From NCBI RefSeq assembly GCF_046197865.1, contig NZ_CP166990.1, forward strand, positions 1,736,001 through 1,800,000: a stretch of 64,000 bases of DNA, read 5' to 3'. Made by a program: the position numbers and the translations under genes. This document shows positions 52,197-59,359 of the stretch, piece by piece. This DNA comes from JAHKLT01 sp046197865 (GTDB taxonomy: Archaea; Methanobacteriota; Methanobacteria; Methanobacteriales; Methanobacteriaceae). Numbering within the stretch: the first letter of the stretch is position 1; every line of letters starts with the position of its first letter. The notes below the pieces were generated by a model. The model had not been told where the DNA came from, ran no database searches, and was given only the letters and a program-made list of their open reading frames with translations.

Positions 52197-52278
52197 GCCG
52201 GGGTGGCTCAGCTGGTTAGAGCGCACGGCTCATAGGGTTTTAAGCAGTGCTCTGACTAATTCCTGGGATACCGTGAGG
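52197..52278 (+). tRNA. Truncated elongator tRNA-Met (CAU) with anticodon-loop intron
   Basis: The 5' acceptor strand (GCCGGGG), a D arm (GCTCAGCTGGTTAGAGC), and a full anticodon arm CACGG-CTCATA / A-CCGTG are present. The CAT anticodon is at 52231-52233, and a ~35-base intron (about 52235-52269) sits at the canonical 37/38 position. After AGG of the variable loop (52276-52278) the match stops: there is no T arm (no GTTCGA-type loop) and no CCCCGGC to pair with the 5' end in the following several hundred bases. The gene is therefore broken in its 3' third, exactly where accessory DNA begins. A functional copy must exist elsewhere if the cell is viable. Confidence 0.8.
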
Positions 52279-53068
52279 CTCTAAATAGAAATCCAACACG
52301 TTTTAGTTATCCTTTTAAACAGTTATTTTGTAATATTTATAACCTTTAGAATTGTCTTAACACTTATTTTATGTTTTAAACCCTATTAAATAACTTTACA
52401 ACATCGTAAACTAGTTACTATCATCAATATAAATCATTTAATTATCATGTTAACAAACAAGTTAATCATTAATTTACAATCACAATTAATAGTATTAAAA
52501 ATAAGCCATATATAATTTACTGAAATAAATATAAAAATAAATTATAAAATATCAATGTAATCTATTTTTTGTTTAACAACATTCATTTTAGCAGGCAATA
52601 TTGTCTAAAAAATAGTAATAAAGAAATTTATGCCCGAATTACATGTATTAATCATTTTAAATAAGTTTTTAAAAGATTATAATCCTTTTTAAGAATTTAT
52701 TTTTTGACACATATTAAAAATGCTTTAAAACTTAAATGATATGATATATAATAATCTGTCAGTATTAATTAAATTATCTTATAACATGAAATTTAATAGT
52801 TGTCCTTTTAAAACTATGTAATAAATATAAAATAGATTTTTATTTGTGGCTTCCTATCATAATATTGAATCATACATACTTATGATTTAATGATTAGTTT
52901 TAAATAAAGTCTAACATATAATATTATAATCTCATGTACATAAAAATTTTACGATAAATAAATATTATAATTTTATTAAAATGTTTTATTACACATTCAA
53001 TAATACTTATCATACATTAAGATAAGATATTATTTTAATTATATAGATATAATATATTAGGTGCATTT
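52279..53068. other. Long gene-free AT-rich stretch at island boundary
   Basis: About 790 bases without a convincing gene on either strand. It contains the promoter-like relic near 52731-52757, and the TATA-like ATATAATATATTAGG just before the methyltransferase start. The rest looks like decayed sequence between the broken tRNA and the restriction-modification genes. Confidence 0.5.
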
Positions 53069-54322
53069 ATGGAAAAAAAAGTTGTTGAGTTATTTGCAGG
53101 TGTAGGTGGATTTAGATGTGGCCTAAACCAAGTGAAATTAGAAAATAATCAAGTGATAGAAGAAAATAATTGGGATTTTGTGTGGGCCAATCAATGGGAA
53201 CCATCAACTAAAACACAACCTGCTTTTGAATGTTACATTGAAAGGTTTGGTGAATCTGAAACACATATTAATGAAGATATTGGAACAATTGATAAGGAAA
53301 CAATACCTAATCACACATTATTAGTTGGAGGTTTTCCATGTCAAGATTATTCTGTAGCTAGAAGTTTATCTGGAGAACAAGGAATTGAAGGCAAAAAAGG
53401 AGTTTTATGGTGGGAAATTGCAGAAGTATTAGAAGTTAAAAGACCTCCATTTGTTTTACTTGAAAATGTTGATAGATTATTACGCTCTCCATCTTCTCAA
53501 AGAGGAAGAGATTTTGGTGTTATGCTTAGAACTTTCTTAAATAATGGATATTCTATTGAATGGAGAGTTATTAATGCTGGAGAATATGGATTCCCTCAAA
53601 AAAGAAGAAGAGTATTTATTTTTGCATATCATGAAACAACGGATTATTATAAAAAAATGGATAAAAAGTCTCTTCCAGACATAGTTTTTGATGATGGAAT
53701 ATTTGCTAAAGATTTTCCAATCAATACCACTCCTTTAGATAAAGGAAAAACGATAATAACTAAGGATAAATATAAAGATTTAGTTAATATTAGTGATGAA
53801 TTTGATTTTCACTTTTTTAATTCAGGAATAATGAAAAAAGGAAAAATTTATACTGCTAAAACAGAACCTAAAACAATAACAATATCTCCATTAAAAGATG
53901 TTTTAGAAACTAATAAAGTTGATGAAAAATACTTTTTAGATGACGAAAGCTTTGAAAAATGGAAATATCTAAAAGGTTCTAAAAAAATTCCAAGAAAAAA
54001 ACCAAATGGAGAATGTTATAATTTTTCAGAAGGCTCTATGGCATTTCCAGATAATTTAGATGTTCCTGCAAGAACCATGCTAACTAGTGAAACTTCAGTT
54101 AATAGAAGTTCACATGTTGTTAAAGATAATGTTACTGGAAAACTAAGATTACTCACTCCACTTGAAGCTGAAAGAATTAACATGTTTCCTGATAATTGGA
54201 CCAATATTGAATCAAAAAATATGACTGAAAAAAGAAGATATTTTATGATGGGTAATGCTCTTGTTGTAGGTATTATTAAAAAATTAGGAAAAACAATTGA
54301 AAAAATAATTGAAGAAGAATAA
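53069..54322 (+). CDS. DNA (cytosine-5)-methyltransferase
   Basis: 417-residue m5C methyltransferase. Motif I FAGVGGFRCGL is at residues 9-19, motif IV GGFPCQDYSVAR with the catalytic Cys near 95, motif VI FVLLENVDRLL, motif VIII GFPQKRRRVFI, then a target-recognition region, and motifs IX-X (LRLLTPLEAERINMFPDNW...MMGNALVVGII). It is convergent with a Sau3AI/MutH-type endonuclease gene four bases away, forming a type II restriction-modification pair; by partnership the likely methylated site is GATC at the cytosine, which is inference. It protects host DNA from the partner nuclease. Confidence 0.92.
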   Translation: MEKKVVELFAGVGGFRCGLNQVKLENNQVIEENNWDFVWANQWEPSTKTQPAFECYIERFGESETHINEDIGTIDKETIPNHTLLVGGFPCQDYSVARSLSGEQGIEGKKGVLWWEIAEVLEVKRPPFVLLENVDRLLRSPSSQRGRDFGVMLRTFLNNGYSIEWRVINAGEYGFPQKRRRVFIFAYHETTDYYKKMDKKSLPDIVFDDGIFAKDFPINTTPLDKGKTIITKDKYKDLVNISDEFDFHFFNSGIMKKGKIYTAKTEPKTITISPLKDVLETNKVDEKYFLDDESFEKWKYLKGSKKIPRKKPNGECYNFSEGSMAFPDNLDVPARTMLTSETSVNRSSHVVKDNVTGKLRLLTPLEAERINMFPDNWTNIESKNMTEKRRYFMMGNALVVGIIKKLGKTIEKIIEEE

Positions 54323-54325
54323 TAT

Positions 54326-54988
54326 CTAATCTTCATCCCGTTCATTAAAAATTTTCTTTATATATGAATGTTTTAAACTAAAAGCCCTTGGTTTTGCAGG
54401 TTCAGAAGAATTAGGTTGTGTTCTTCTAACTTTACTAGTACTAGATTTAGTACAAGCACCTAAAAGTTCAGTGTCCCCTTCTGATATTAAATGTGCATCA
54501 CCATCAACAACTTTTCCTTTTATTTGCTCAAAATCATTTTTTATAATTTCTAAATCTTTAGACATATCATATAATTGATAATCAGTAATTTCATATTCAG
54601 AATAGGGTTTATCTCTTTCATAATGATACCAAATTATGAGAATTTTCTTATTTTTAAATATTAACTTACTAAATTCAAAATCTTCATTAATTATCTCATG
54701 ATAATCAATCATACTTAAAGAAATTCTCTCTTTAGCTACTTTGCCTTTACTATTTATAGTATATCCTGAAACTTTTAATTCAACACCTAAATTATCAAAA
54801 TCTGCCTCTGCACGATTATTATTAGGATAACCATAAAAACCAGTTTCAACTATTTCTCCCAAACGCCCTTTATTTTTAGAATTAGCTAGTTTGTTATTAA
54901 TATCAATATCTTTAAATTTTTTTCCTTTGATATTTTTAGTAAAATCTAACAATTCGTCTATAGAATCAAATCGATTATTGCTAGTCAT
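54326..54988 (-). CDS. Sau3AI/MutH-type restriction endonuclease
   Basis: About 220-residue nuclease. KGRLGEIVETGFYGYPN followed by AEADFDNLGVELKVSGY is the MutH/Sau3AI active site (D-x-n-E-x-K: Asp in ADF/DNLG, ELK). The C-terminal block GACTKSSTSKVRRTQPNSS then KPRAFSLKHSYI is the Sau3AI-family signature. Sau3AI itself is about twice as long, with two MutH-like halves; this protein has only one, so it probably dimerises. The expected target is GATC. The start is the ATG of MTSNNRF; an upstream TTG frame lacks a ribosome binding site. Convergent with the methyltransferase. Confidence 0.85.
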   Translation of the reverse strand: MTSNNRFDSIDELLDFTKNIKGKKFKDIDINNKLANSKNKGRLGEIVETGFYGYPNNNRAEADFDNLGVELKVSGYTINSKGKVAKERISLSMIDYHEIINEDFEFSKLIFKNKKILIIWYHYERDKPYSEYEITDYQLYDMSKDLEIIKNDFEQIKGKVVDGDAHLISEGDTELLGACTKSSTSKVRRTQPNSSEPAKPRAFSLKHSYIKKIFNERDED

Positions 54989-55046
54989 AAAATCATCATT
55001 TTTATACAATTGATATTAGTTTAAATAATTGTAAAAATAGAATATT

Positions 55047-55083
55047 GTGTACATTAGATACATTAAGTATTAAGTGTACATTA
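55047..55083 (+). promoter_or_regulatory. Repeated TACATTA operator upstream of AbrB-like gene
   Basis: TACATTA occurs at 55050-55056, 55059-55065 and 55077-55083, i.e. at nine- and eighteen-base spacing, with GTGTACATTA perfectly repeated at the two ends. A fourth copy in the context GATACATTAA (also at 55057-55066) lies at 55286-55295, upstream of the next gene. The element sits between the divergent endonuclease and AbrB-like genes and is a likely shared operator. Confidence 0.5.
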
Positions 55084-55099
55084 TTAGAGAAAAAAGAAT

Positions 55100-55279
55100 A
55101 TGAAAAATTATACTATTAAAGCTAGGGAACGACAAGGAACCAAATCAATGGATTTGACACTTCCAGTAGATGTAATAAAAAAGTATGATTTGAAATCAGG
55201 AGATATTTATAAAATTGAAATTAATGATGAAAATAATGAATTAAAAATTACATACAAATTAGTTTATAAGAATAAATAA
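55100..55279 (+). CDS. AbrB/SpoVT-like small DNA-binding protein
   Basis: 59-residue protein, short enough to be overlooked. SMDLTLPVDVIKKYDLKSGDIYKIEI followed by NNELKITYKLVYKNK fits the swapped-hairpin AbrB fold (LP-x-(D/E)-(V/I)-xKxxxLKxGDxxxIE). The ATG at 55100 is preceded by AGAGAAAAAAG, and repeated TACATTA sites lie just upstream. Placed divergent to the restriction endonuclease and ahead of three unknown genes sharing the motif, it probably regulates the endonuclease and/or the downstream cassette. It could also be an antitoxin-type regulator; no toxin partner is recognised. Confidence 0.6.
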   Translation: MKNYTIKARERQGTKSMDLTLPVDVIKKYDLKSGDIYKIEINDENNELKITYKLVYKNK

Positions 55280-55285
55280 ACACCC

Positions 55286-55308
55286 GATACATTAAAAACA
55301 TATAAATT
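55286..55308 (+). promoter_or_regulatory. TACATTA site and TATA box of unknown cassette
   Basis: GATACATTAA (55286-55295) is immediately followed by ACATATAAATT, a good archaeal TATA box about 30 bases upstream of the 55337 start. The predicted transcription start nearly coincides with the ATG, so the message is probably leaderless. The shared motif suggests control by the AbrB-like protein. Confidence 0.45.
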
Positions 55309-55336
55309 TTTATACTTATTTACTAAAATTAATATC

Positions 55337-56371
55337 ATGGCATTAGAAAGAGAAAAAGTATTTCTTAACTTTAATAAAATTTATTATATACCTAATTTAA
55401 GTGAAAATATTAGTAATGAAATTTTTGACTATCTTTTCTCAAAATATTCTTATAAAAAAAGAAGTACAGATAAAGAAGGAGAATATGAAATTTCTGGGTT
55501 TAATGGAAATTTTATAAACTTATCTAAAGAAATTATCAATGAAGAAACACATGATGATGACTCCGAAGTCATAGAAATAGAATATAAAGATTATAATGAA
55601 ACCATTGAAAAGATTAATTCTGATTTTAAAATAACCACATATACTCATTTAAGTGAAGAAGGAATACCTAGCTATATTGATATTATAGTTATGCAAGAAT
55701 TAAAAATAGTTTGCGTTGTAGGTCCTGAAGATTATAGTGATAAACCTTATCACTATATTAAAATGTTCTTTGAGGAAAAAAAAATACACCCAAAAGAATT
55801 AATTATAGATAAAGATTTTCCTCTTTGGTTAATATGGAAAGGTAATACAAAACAAATATTAAATCCTGGTATTCGAATTAAGAATTTTACTGATATGGCT
55901 GTTGCAGGAAGTATTAAAGATACTGCACTACAAATTCCCCAAGAAACCCGCACAAAAGAAAAAAAGAAAACTATGATATCGCTCCCTATTTTATATGGGC
56001 TTTTTAATAATCAAAATATTAAAATATTAAAAGGTTATTTTAATATTAACAAAAACAATAAAAATTCAATCTATTTAAAAATTATATTTAAAGAAGAAAA
56101 AGATAAATTTAAAGGAAGTATTTATTTTTATGCTATAGGATCATTAAGCAGTAATAAAATATATATTGAGAGATTGAAAATATGTTCATCATTTATTTAC
56201 TTATTTGGAAAAGTAATTGAAAATTGGGAAAACTCGAATGTATGTGAAAAATTTGTCCCTATCGAATATTTAGATGAATTAGATAAACATATGGATGACC
56301 AAATTACATCTACAAAACAAGGGTTTGAAAAAATTAAAAATTCCCATATGGAAAAAAGAGAAAATTGTTAA
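55337..56371 (+). CDS. Unrecognised 344-residue protein, first gene of three-gene cassette
   Basis: No family recognised. The protein is soluble, lysine- and isoleucine-rich, with no signal peptide or membrane segment. The N-terminal half (to about 190) includes a block IPSYIDIIVMQELKIVCVVGPEDY that looks like alternating beta strands, followed by KDFPLWLIWKGN. A basic linker (RTKEKKKTM) leads into a second region with ISLPILYGLFNN and KGSIYFYAIGSLSSNKIY. The protein probably has two domains. Two closely spaced unknown genes follow (35 and 5 bases), all behind one TATA box and the shared TACATTA motif. Position in a defence-rich island suggests a role in host-element conflict; this is inference only. 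Confidence 0.75.
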   Translation: MALEREKVFLNFNKIYYIPNLSENISNEIFDYLFSKYSYKKRSTDKEGEYEISGFNGNFINLSKEIINEETHDDDSEVIEIEYKDYNETIEKINSDFKITTYTHLSEEGIPSYIDIIVMQELKIVCVVGPEDYSDKPYHYIKMFFEEKKIHPKELIIDKDFPLWLIWKGNTKQILNPGIRIKNFTDMAVAGSIKDTALQIPQETRTKEKKKTMISLPILYGLFNNQNIKILKGYFNINKNNKNSIYLKIIFKEEKDKFKGSIYFYAIGSLSSNKIYIERLKICSSFIYLFGKVIENWENSNVCEKFVPIEYLDELDKHMDDQITSTKQGFEKIKNSHMEKRENC

Positions 56372-56406
56372 AAAGAATTAGTAATTTTATATCTCGGTGT
56401 TAAAAG

Positions 56407-56997
56407 ATGAATTATTATTATATATACAAATTTGATGATAATATTCAAAAATATTTAGAAACAAACAAAGATAAAAAAAATAAATTATTGAATGAAGAAA
56501 TAATTTTCACGACTGTTAAATCATCTATAAAAGATTATCACTACAACAATCAATCGATAACAACATTTAAAATAAGTTCTAATGAATACCATAAAAAATC
56601 AACAGTTAAAATAAGAATAAAATCAAAATTCTTTTTTATAAGTGCCACAACTGAAGGTCAAAAAAACGAAGTTATAGAAAATTTAATAAAATTTTTTGAA
56701 AAAATAGGAAACGTTGAAAATTTTATACCTTCGCCTAAAAAAGAAAAGAAATTAATTTGTGATGCTGAAGAAAAAGAATTAAAGTTTTTTTATGAAAATG
56801 ATATTGTACACAATGAAAAAATAGCAAATGATTACTGTCAAAACGGAATAATAAATAAAAAATATTCTTTATTTGAAGCAGAATTAATATTTAAAGATAA
56901 TAATAGTCTTTTATATTATAGAGATGCCATTAATATTGAATCAGATAATGAAGAATTTATTATTCAAAAATTTGAAAATATCATGGGGGACGGATAA
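56407..56997 (+). CDS. Unrecognised 196-residue protein, second gene of cassette
   Basis: Soluble, very lysine-rich protein of no recognised family. The N-terminal ~95 residues read as a beta-rich module (SSIKDYHYNNQSITTFKISS, then KIRIKSKFFFISATTEGQ). After a basic proline-containing linker (PSPKKEKKLIC) comes an acidic, helical C-terminal region. GGTGTTAAAAG precedes the ATG. It lies 35 bases after the first cassette gene and five bases before the membrane-protein gene, so the three are probably one operon. No catalytic motif is visible; a binding or adaptor role is conceivable. Confidence 0.72.
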   Translation: MNYYYIYKFDDNIQKYLETNKDKKNKLLNEEIIFTTVKSSIKDYHYNNQSITTFKISSNEYHKKSTVKIRIKSKFFFISATTEGQKNEVIENLIKFFEKIGNVENFIPSPKKEKKLICDAEEKELKFFYENDIVHNEKIANDYCQNGIINKKYSLFEAELIFKDNNSLLYYRDAINIESDNEEFIIQKFENIMGDG

Positions 56998-57002
56998 TTT
57001 TG

Positions 57003-57719
57003 ATGTCTCCAAAGCTTTTTTTTTCATTATCAAATAAAGATAAAATTAAATTAATTAAAGAGTTTAAAAAAGATAGTATAATTTTTGTAGTATTTGGTAT
57101 AATTTGGAGCATATTATACATATTTTTAGATTTATTTACTAATCAATTTTTAGAATTAGTTTCAAATAATATTTTATTCTTAGGAATAGGATTAATTATA
57201 ATAATAATTATTATACTATACCTATTTTCAAAATGGGTTGATAAAAGTTCCGAATTATTAAAAATTAAATTGAATAACAACTTTTCAACTACCGAAAATC
57301 ATAAAAGTATAAAAATTAAGAACAGTTCATTATTATTTGATAAGAATACTAATGTTTTATGTAATTTAAAAGTTGAACTAACTGATTACTCCTCTATCAT
57401 TTTAGAAAACCAAGAATGTTATACATTATACATATCTAAACCAAAATGGTTAAACATAAAACTTCTTGATACTGAAAATATAATCTTTATAAATCATGCT
57501 ATAAAAGAGAATTTTTTAGTGGTGAAAGAATTTGAAGGAAGAGTTGAAGAATTATATTTTAATTTAAAGTTTGAATTAACTTCAAAAGAATTTAATAATG
57601 GAAAAATACTTATTTATTTTGCATATGGAAATAAAAATCAGAAAACTATGGAAAAACATGACCCTTCAAATATGGAAAAAATATTAAAATGTAAAACAAC
57701 AATTAATTGTAATGAATAA
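57003..57719 (+). CDS. Unrecognised two-helix membrane protein, third gene of cassette
   Basis: About 238 residues. A lysine-rich N-terminus is followed by two membrane helices (DSIIFVVFGIIWSILYIFLDLF and NILFLGIGLIIIIIIILYLF). The C-terminal ~150 residues contain alternating beta strands (VLCNLKVELTDYSSIILENQECYTLYIS) typical of an immunoglobulin-like or beta-sandwich domain. GGGGGACGGA before the start, inside the end of the previous gene, implies coupled translation. A two-helix membrane protein at the end of a cassette beside restriction-modification genes resembles membrane effectors of defence systems in layout; no sequence family was recognised. Confidence 0.72.
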   Translation: MSPKLFFSLSNKDKIKLIKEFKKDSIIFVVFGIIWSILYIFLDLFTNQFLELVSNNILFLGIGLIIIIIIILYLFSKWVDKSSELLKIKLNNNFSTTENHKSIKIKNSSLLFDKNTNVLCNLKVELTDYSSIILENQECYTLYISKPKWLNIKLLDTENIIFINHAIKENFLVVKEFEGRVEELYFNLKFELTSKEFNNGKILIYFAYGNKNQKTMEKHDPSNMEKILKCKTTINCNE

Positions 57720-57734
57720 TAGATAAATTATAAA

Positions 57735-57854
57735 TGTTCCTAAAAGGAGTCTTATCGGAACAATAATCCAAATTTATCAAAAAATTGTATTTGAAAATGC
57801 TTTAAAATCTGTTTTTTTGTTCCCATTACTAAAATTTCTAATTTCGTAGGAACA
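57735..57854. repeat. Two TGTTCC/GGAACA inverted repeats beside recombinase gene
   Basis: TGTTCC (57735-57740) pairs with GGAACA (57757-57762) over a 16-base spacer, and TGTTCC (57818-57823) with GGAACA (57849-57854) over 25 bases. Two inverted-repeat units within 120 bases just past the 3' end of a tyrosine recombinase gene could be recombination sites, or terminators for the convergent genes. Confidence 0.4.
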
Positions 57855-57896
57855 CCATTTTCTAAAAAAAATAATATGAATGAAGTTTTAAAATTA

Positions 57897-58457
57897 TTAT
57901 TTCATGTCATCTAATAACATTTTATTTACTTCTATTTCTTTAATTTGTAGATATTCGACTGTTTGGTCTAAGCTATTATGAGCATATAAAGATTGTATAA
58001 TTTCTAAATCGTACCCCGCCAAATAAAGATGTTGGCCCCGTAATCTTCTAAAATCATGTGTATTCAATGTAATATCTTTATTTACTAATTCATCGATGAT
58101 TTTGTTAGAATTTCTCTCTAAATACATCCTCATATTTCTTTTTAATGCATTAATTTTAATTTTATCTTCAACAAATAAAAAATCTTGTTCCTTATTAGCT
58201 ATTTGTTTTTTAATATCTTTAACTATGGCATCAGGCAATATTAAAGTAAGTTTAGTTTCTTCCTTCTTTTTAGATAAATCAAATGTTATTTCTTTTTTAT
58301 CAAAATCAATATCATCTATTCTTAATGAAGCTATTTCTTGACTCCTACGGCCATAAAAATATTGAAATTTATAGAACAAATATTTATTAAAATGTTTCTC
58401 ATCTTCTTTTATTTTATGTAGAAATAATAAAATCTCTTGTTTATTTAAGTTAATCAT
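57897..58457 (-). CDS. Tyrosine recombinase / integrase catalytic domain
   Basis: About 186-residue protein consisting essentially of the catalytic domain. FYGRRSQEIASLRIDDID carries the first Arg, SKKKEETKLTLIL the active-site Lys region, HDFRRLRGQHLYLAG the H-x-x-R pair, and YAHNSLDQTVEYLQI the final His and nucleophilic Tyr. The N-terminal core-binding domain is very short compared with XerA or SSV-type integrases, so it may be a degenerate or specialised enzyme. The ATG of MINLNKQE is preferred over an upstream TTG. It probably moves or moved the element bounded by the broken tRNA-Met. Inverted repeats flank its 3' side. Confidence 0.85.
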   Translation of the reverse strand: MINLNKQEILLFLHKIKEDEKHFNKYLFYKFQYFYGRRSQEIASLRIDDIDFDKKEITFDLSKKKEETKLTLILPDAIVKDIKKQIANKEQDFLFVEDKIKINALKRNMRMYLERNSNKIIDELVNKDITLNTHDFRRLRGQHLYLAGYDLEIIQSLYAHNSLDQTVEYLQIKEIEVNKMLLDDMK

Positions 58458-58542
58458 ATTATCATGTTCTCTTTTAATCAAAATATTTAATAATTATGGA
58501 AATATAAAAATGATAAATGTAGTTTGAAGATAAATTATTTGC

Positions 58543-58602
58543 TTACAGGCTTTGATTTGCTTCAACTACTTTATTTAATAATTTCATCGCCTTATTATTC
58601 AT
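58543..58602 (-). CDS. Possible 19-residue peptide gene
   Basis: MNNKAMKLLNKVVEANQSL is encoded 18 bases after the stop of the 60-residue gene on the same strand, with AAGGTTAAT two bases before the ATG. The good ribosome binding site and helical composition make it a possible mini-protein, but it could equally be the start of a deleted gene. Nothing in it is recognised. Confidence 0.25.
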   Translation of the reverse strand: MNNKAMKLLNKVVEANQSL

Positions 58603-58620
58603 ATATTAACCTTATAACTA

Positions 58621-58803
58621 TTATATTAATTTAAATTCAATTATTACTTCTAAAATCTCATTTTTTTGTAAAAAATATGTTGAATATACTGTTTCACCAT
58701 CTTTTAATAAGTTTATATTTCCTATTGATTCATTAACCTCAAAAAGAGGAGTTTTTATATTTCTTTCTTCAATTACTCTTTTAAATTCTTTTACGGCATT
58801 CAT
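58621..58803 (-). CDS. Small hypothetical protein (60 aa)
   Basis: 60-residue protein MNAVKEFKRVIEERNIKTP... with a helical N-terminus and a beta-rich C-terminus ending ILEVIIEFKLI. TTGGAGTTG before the ATG is a convincing ribosome binding site. A TATA-like ATATTTATATATG lies upstream, within a GACAATAT/ATATTGTC inverted repeat (58843-58884). No family recognised. It is upstream of the recombinase on the same strand and might be an excisionase-like or regulatory small protein of the element; this is a guess from context. Confidence 0.5.
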   Translation of the reverse strand: MNAVKEFKRVIEERNIKTPLFEVNESIGNINLLKDGETVYSTYFLQKNEILEVIIEFKLI

Positions 58804-58842
58804 AAATTAACAACTCCAATGTTTGTTATCAAGGTTATACTT

Positions 58843-58884
58843 GACAATATTACTATGTTTTTCATCATATATAAATATATTGTC
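58843..58884 (-). promoter_or_regulatory. GACAATAT/ATATTGTC dyad around promoter of 60-aa gene
   Basis: GACAATAT (58843-58850) and ATATTGTC (58877-58884) form an 8-bp inverted repeat with a 26-base spacer containing the TATA-like ATATTTATATATG of the minus strand. A second dyad, CAAG-GTTATA-CTTG (58830-58843), lies between it and the gene. Confidence 0.35.
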
Positions 58885-59359
58885 TTAAAATTAGCTTATA
58901 ACTTTTAAAAACTCTTTATGGGTACAATCAAAATGGCTAATTATATAATTTTTTTAAAAAATCTTTTTAAAGAGTTTAAATTTTTATGAAAATGAATTTT
59001 TCCAAAATATACTATTTTTAAAATTTTTTAATATTTTTTCAAGACAAATAAAAATTATACAATTGATTACAAATATTATATTTTTTCTTTGAAATCTATT
59101 ATTAGAACTTAGTTTTCATTTATTTAGAAACTTTGATATATATGTAGAAACCTATTAAATGAATATATAATAATGAGTGCATTATAGTAAAAAGAAGTTT
59201 AATTAAAAAGAAATAATAGATTAAACCTATGATAATACAACATTTATCTGTGATATAATGCTTTTTAATTCAAAAATCTGTTAAGAAATAATTTTAGCAA
59301 AAAATGAAATAAATAACAAATACAAAAAAAGATAAATTAAATTATAAAATGGTGTATAT
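58885..59359. other. Non-coding AT-rich stretch
   Basis: No gene found. AACTCTTT (near 58909) and AAAGAGTT (near 58970) are distant inverted repeats. TATATAATAATGAGTG (near 59165) looks like a promoter for the decayed gene that follows. The rest is AT-rich sequence without visible structure. Confidence 0.4.

Noticed and set aside
52197..53000. Split or multi-intron tRNA-Met completed further downstream
   Set aside because: No T-loop-like GTTCGA sequence and no CCCCGGC acceptor strand found in the next several hundred bases, so truncation is simpler.
55047..55083. CRISPR-like short repeats
   Set aside because: The repeat units are seven bases with two- to eleven-base gaps, with no leader or cas genes; an operator fits better.
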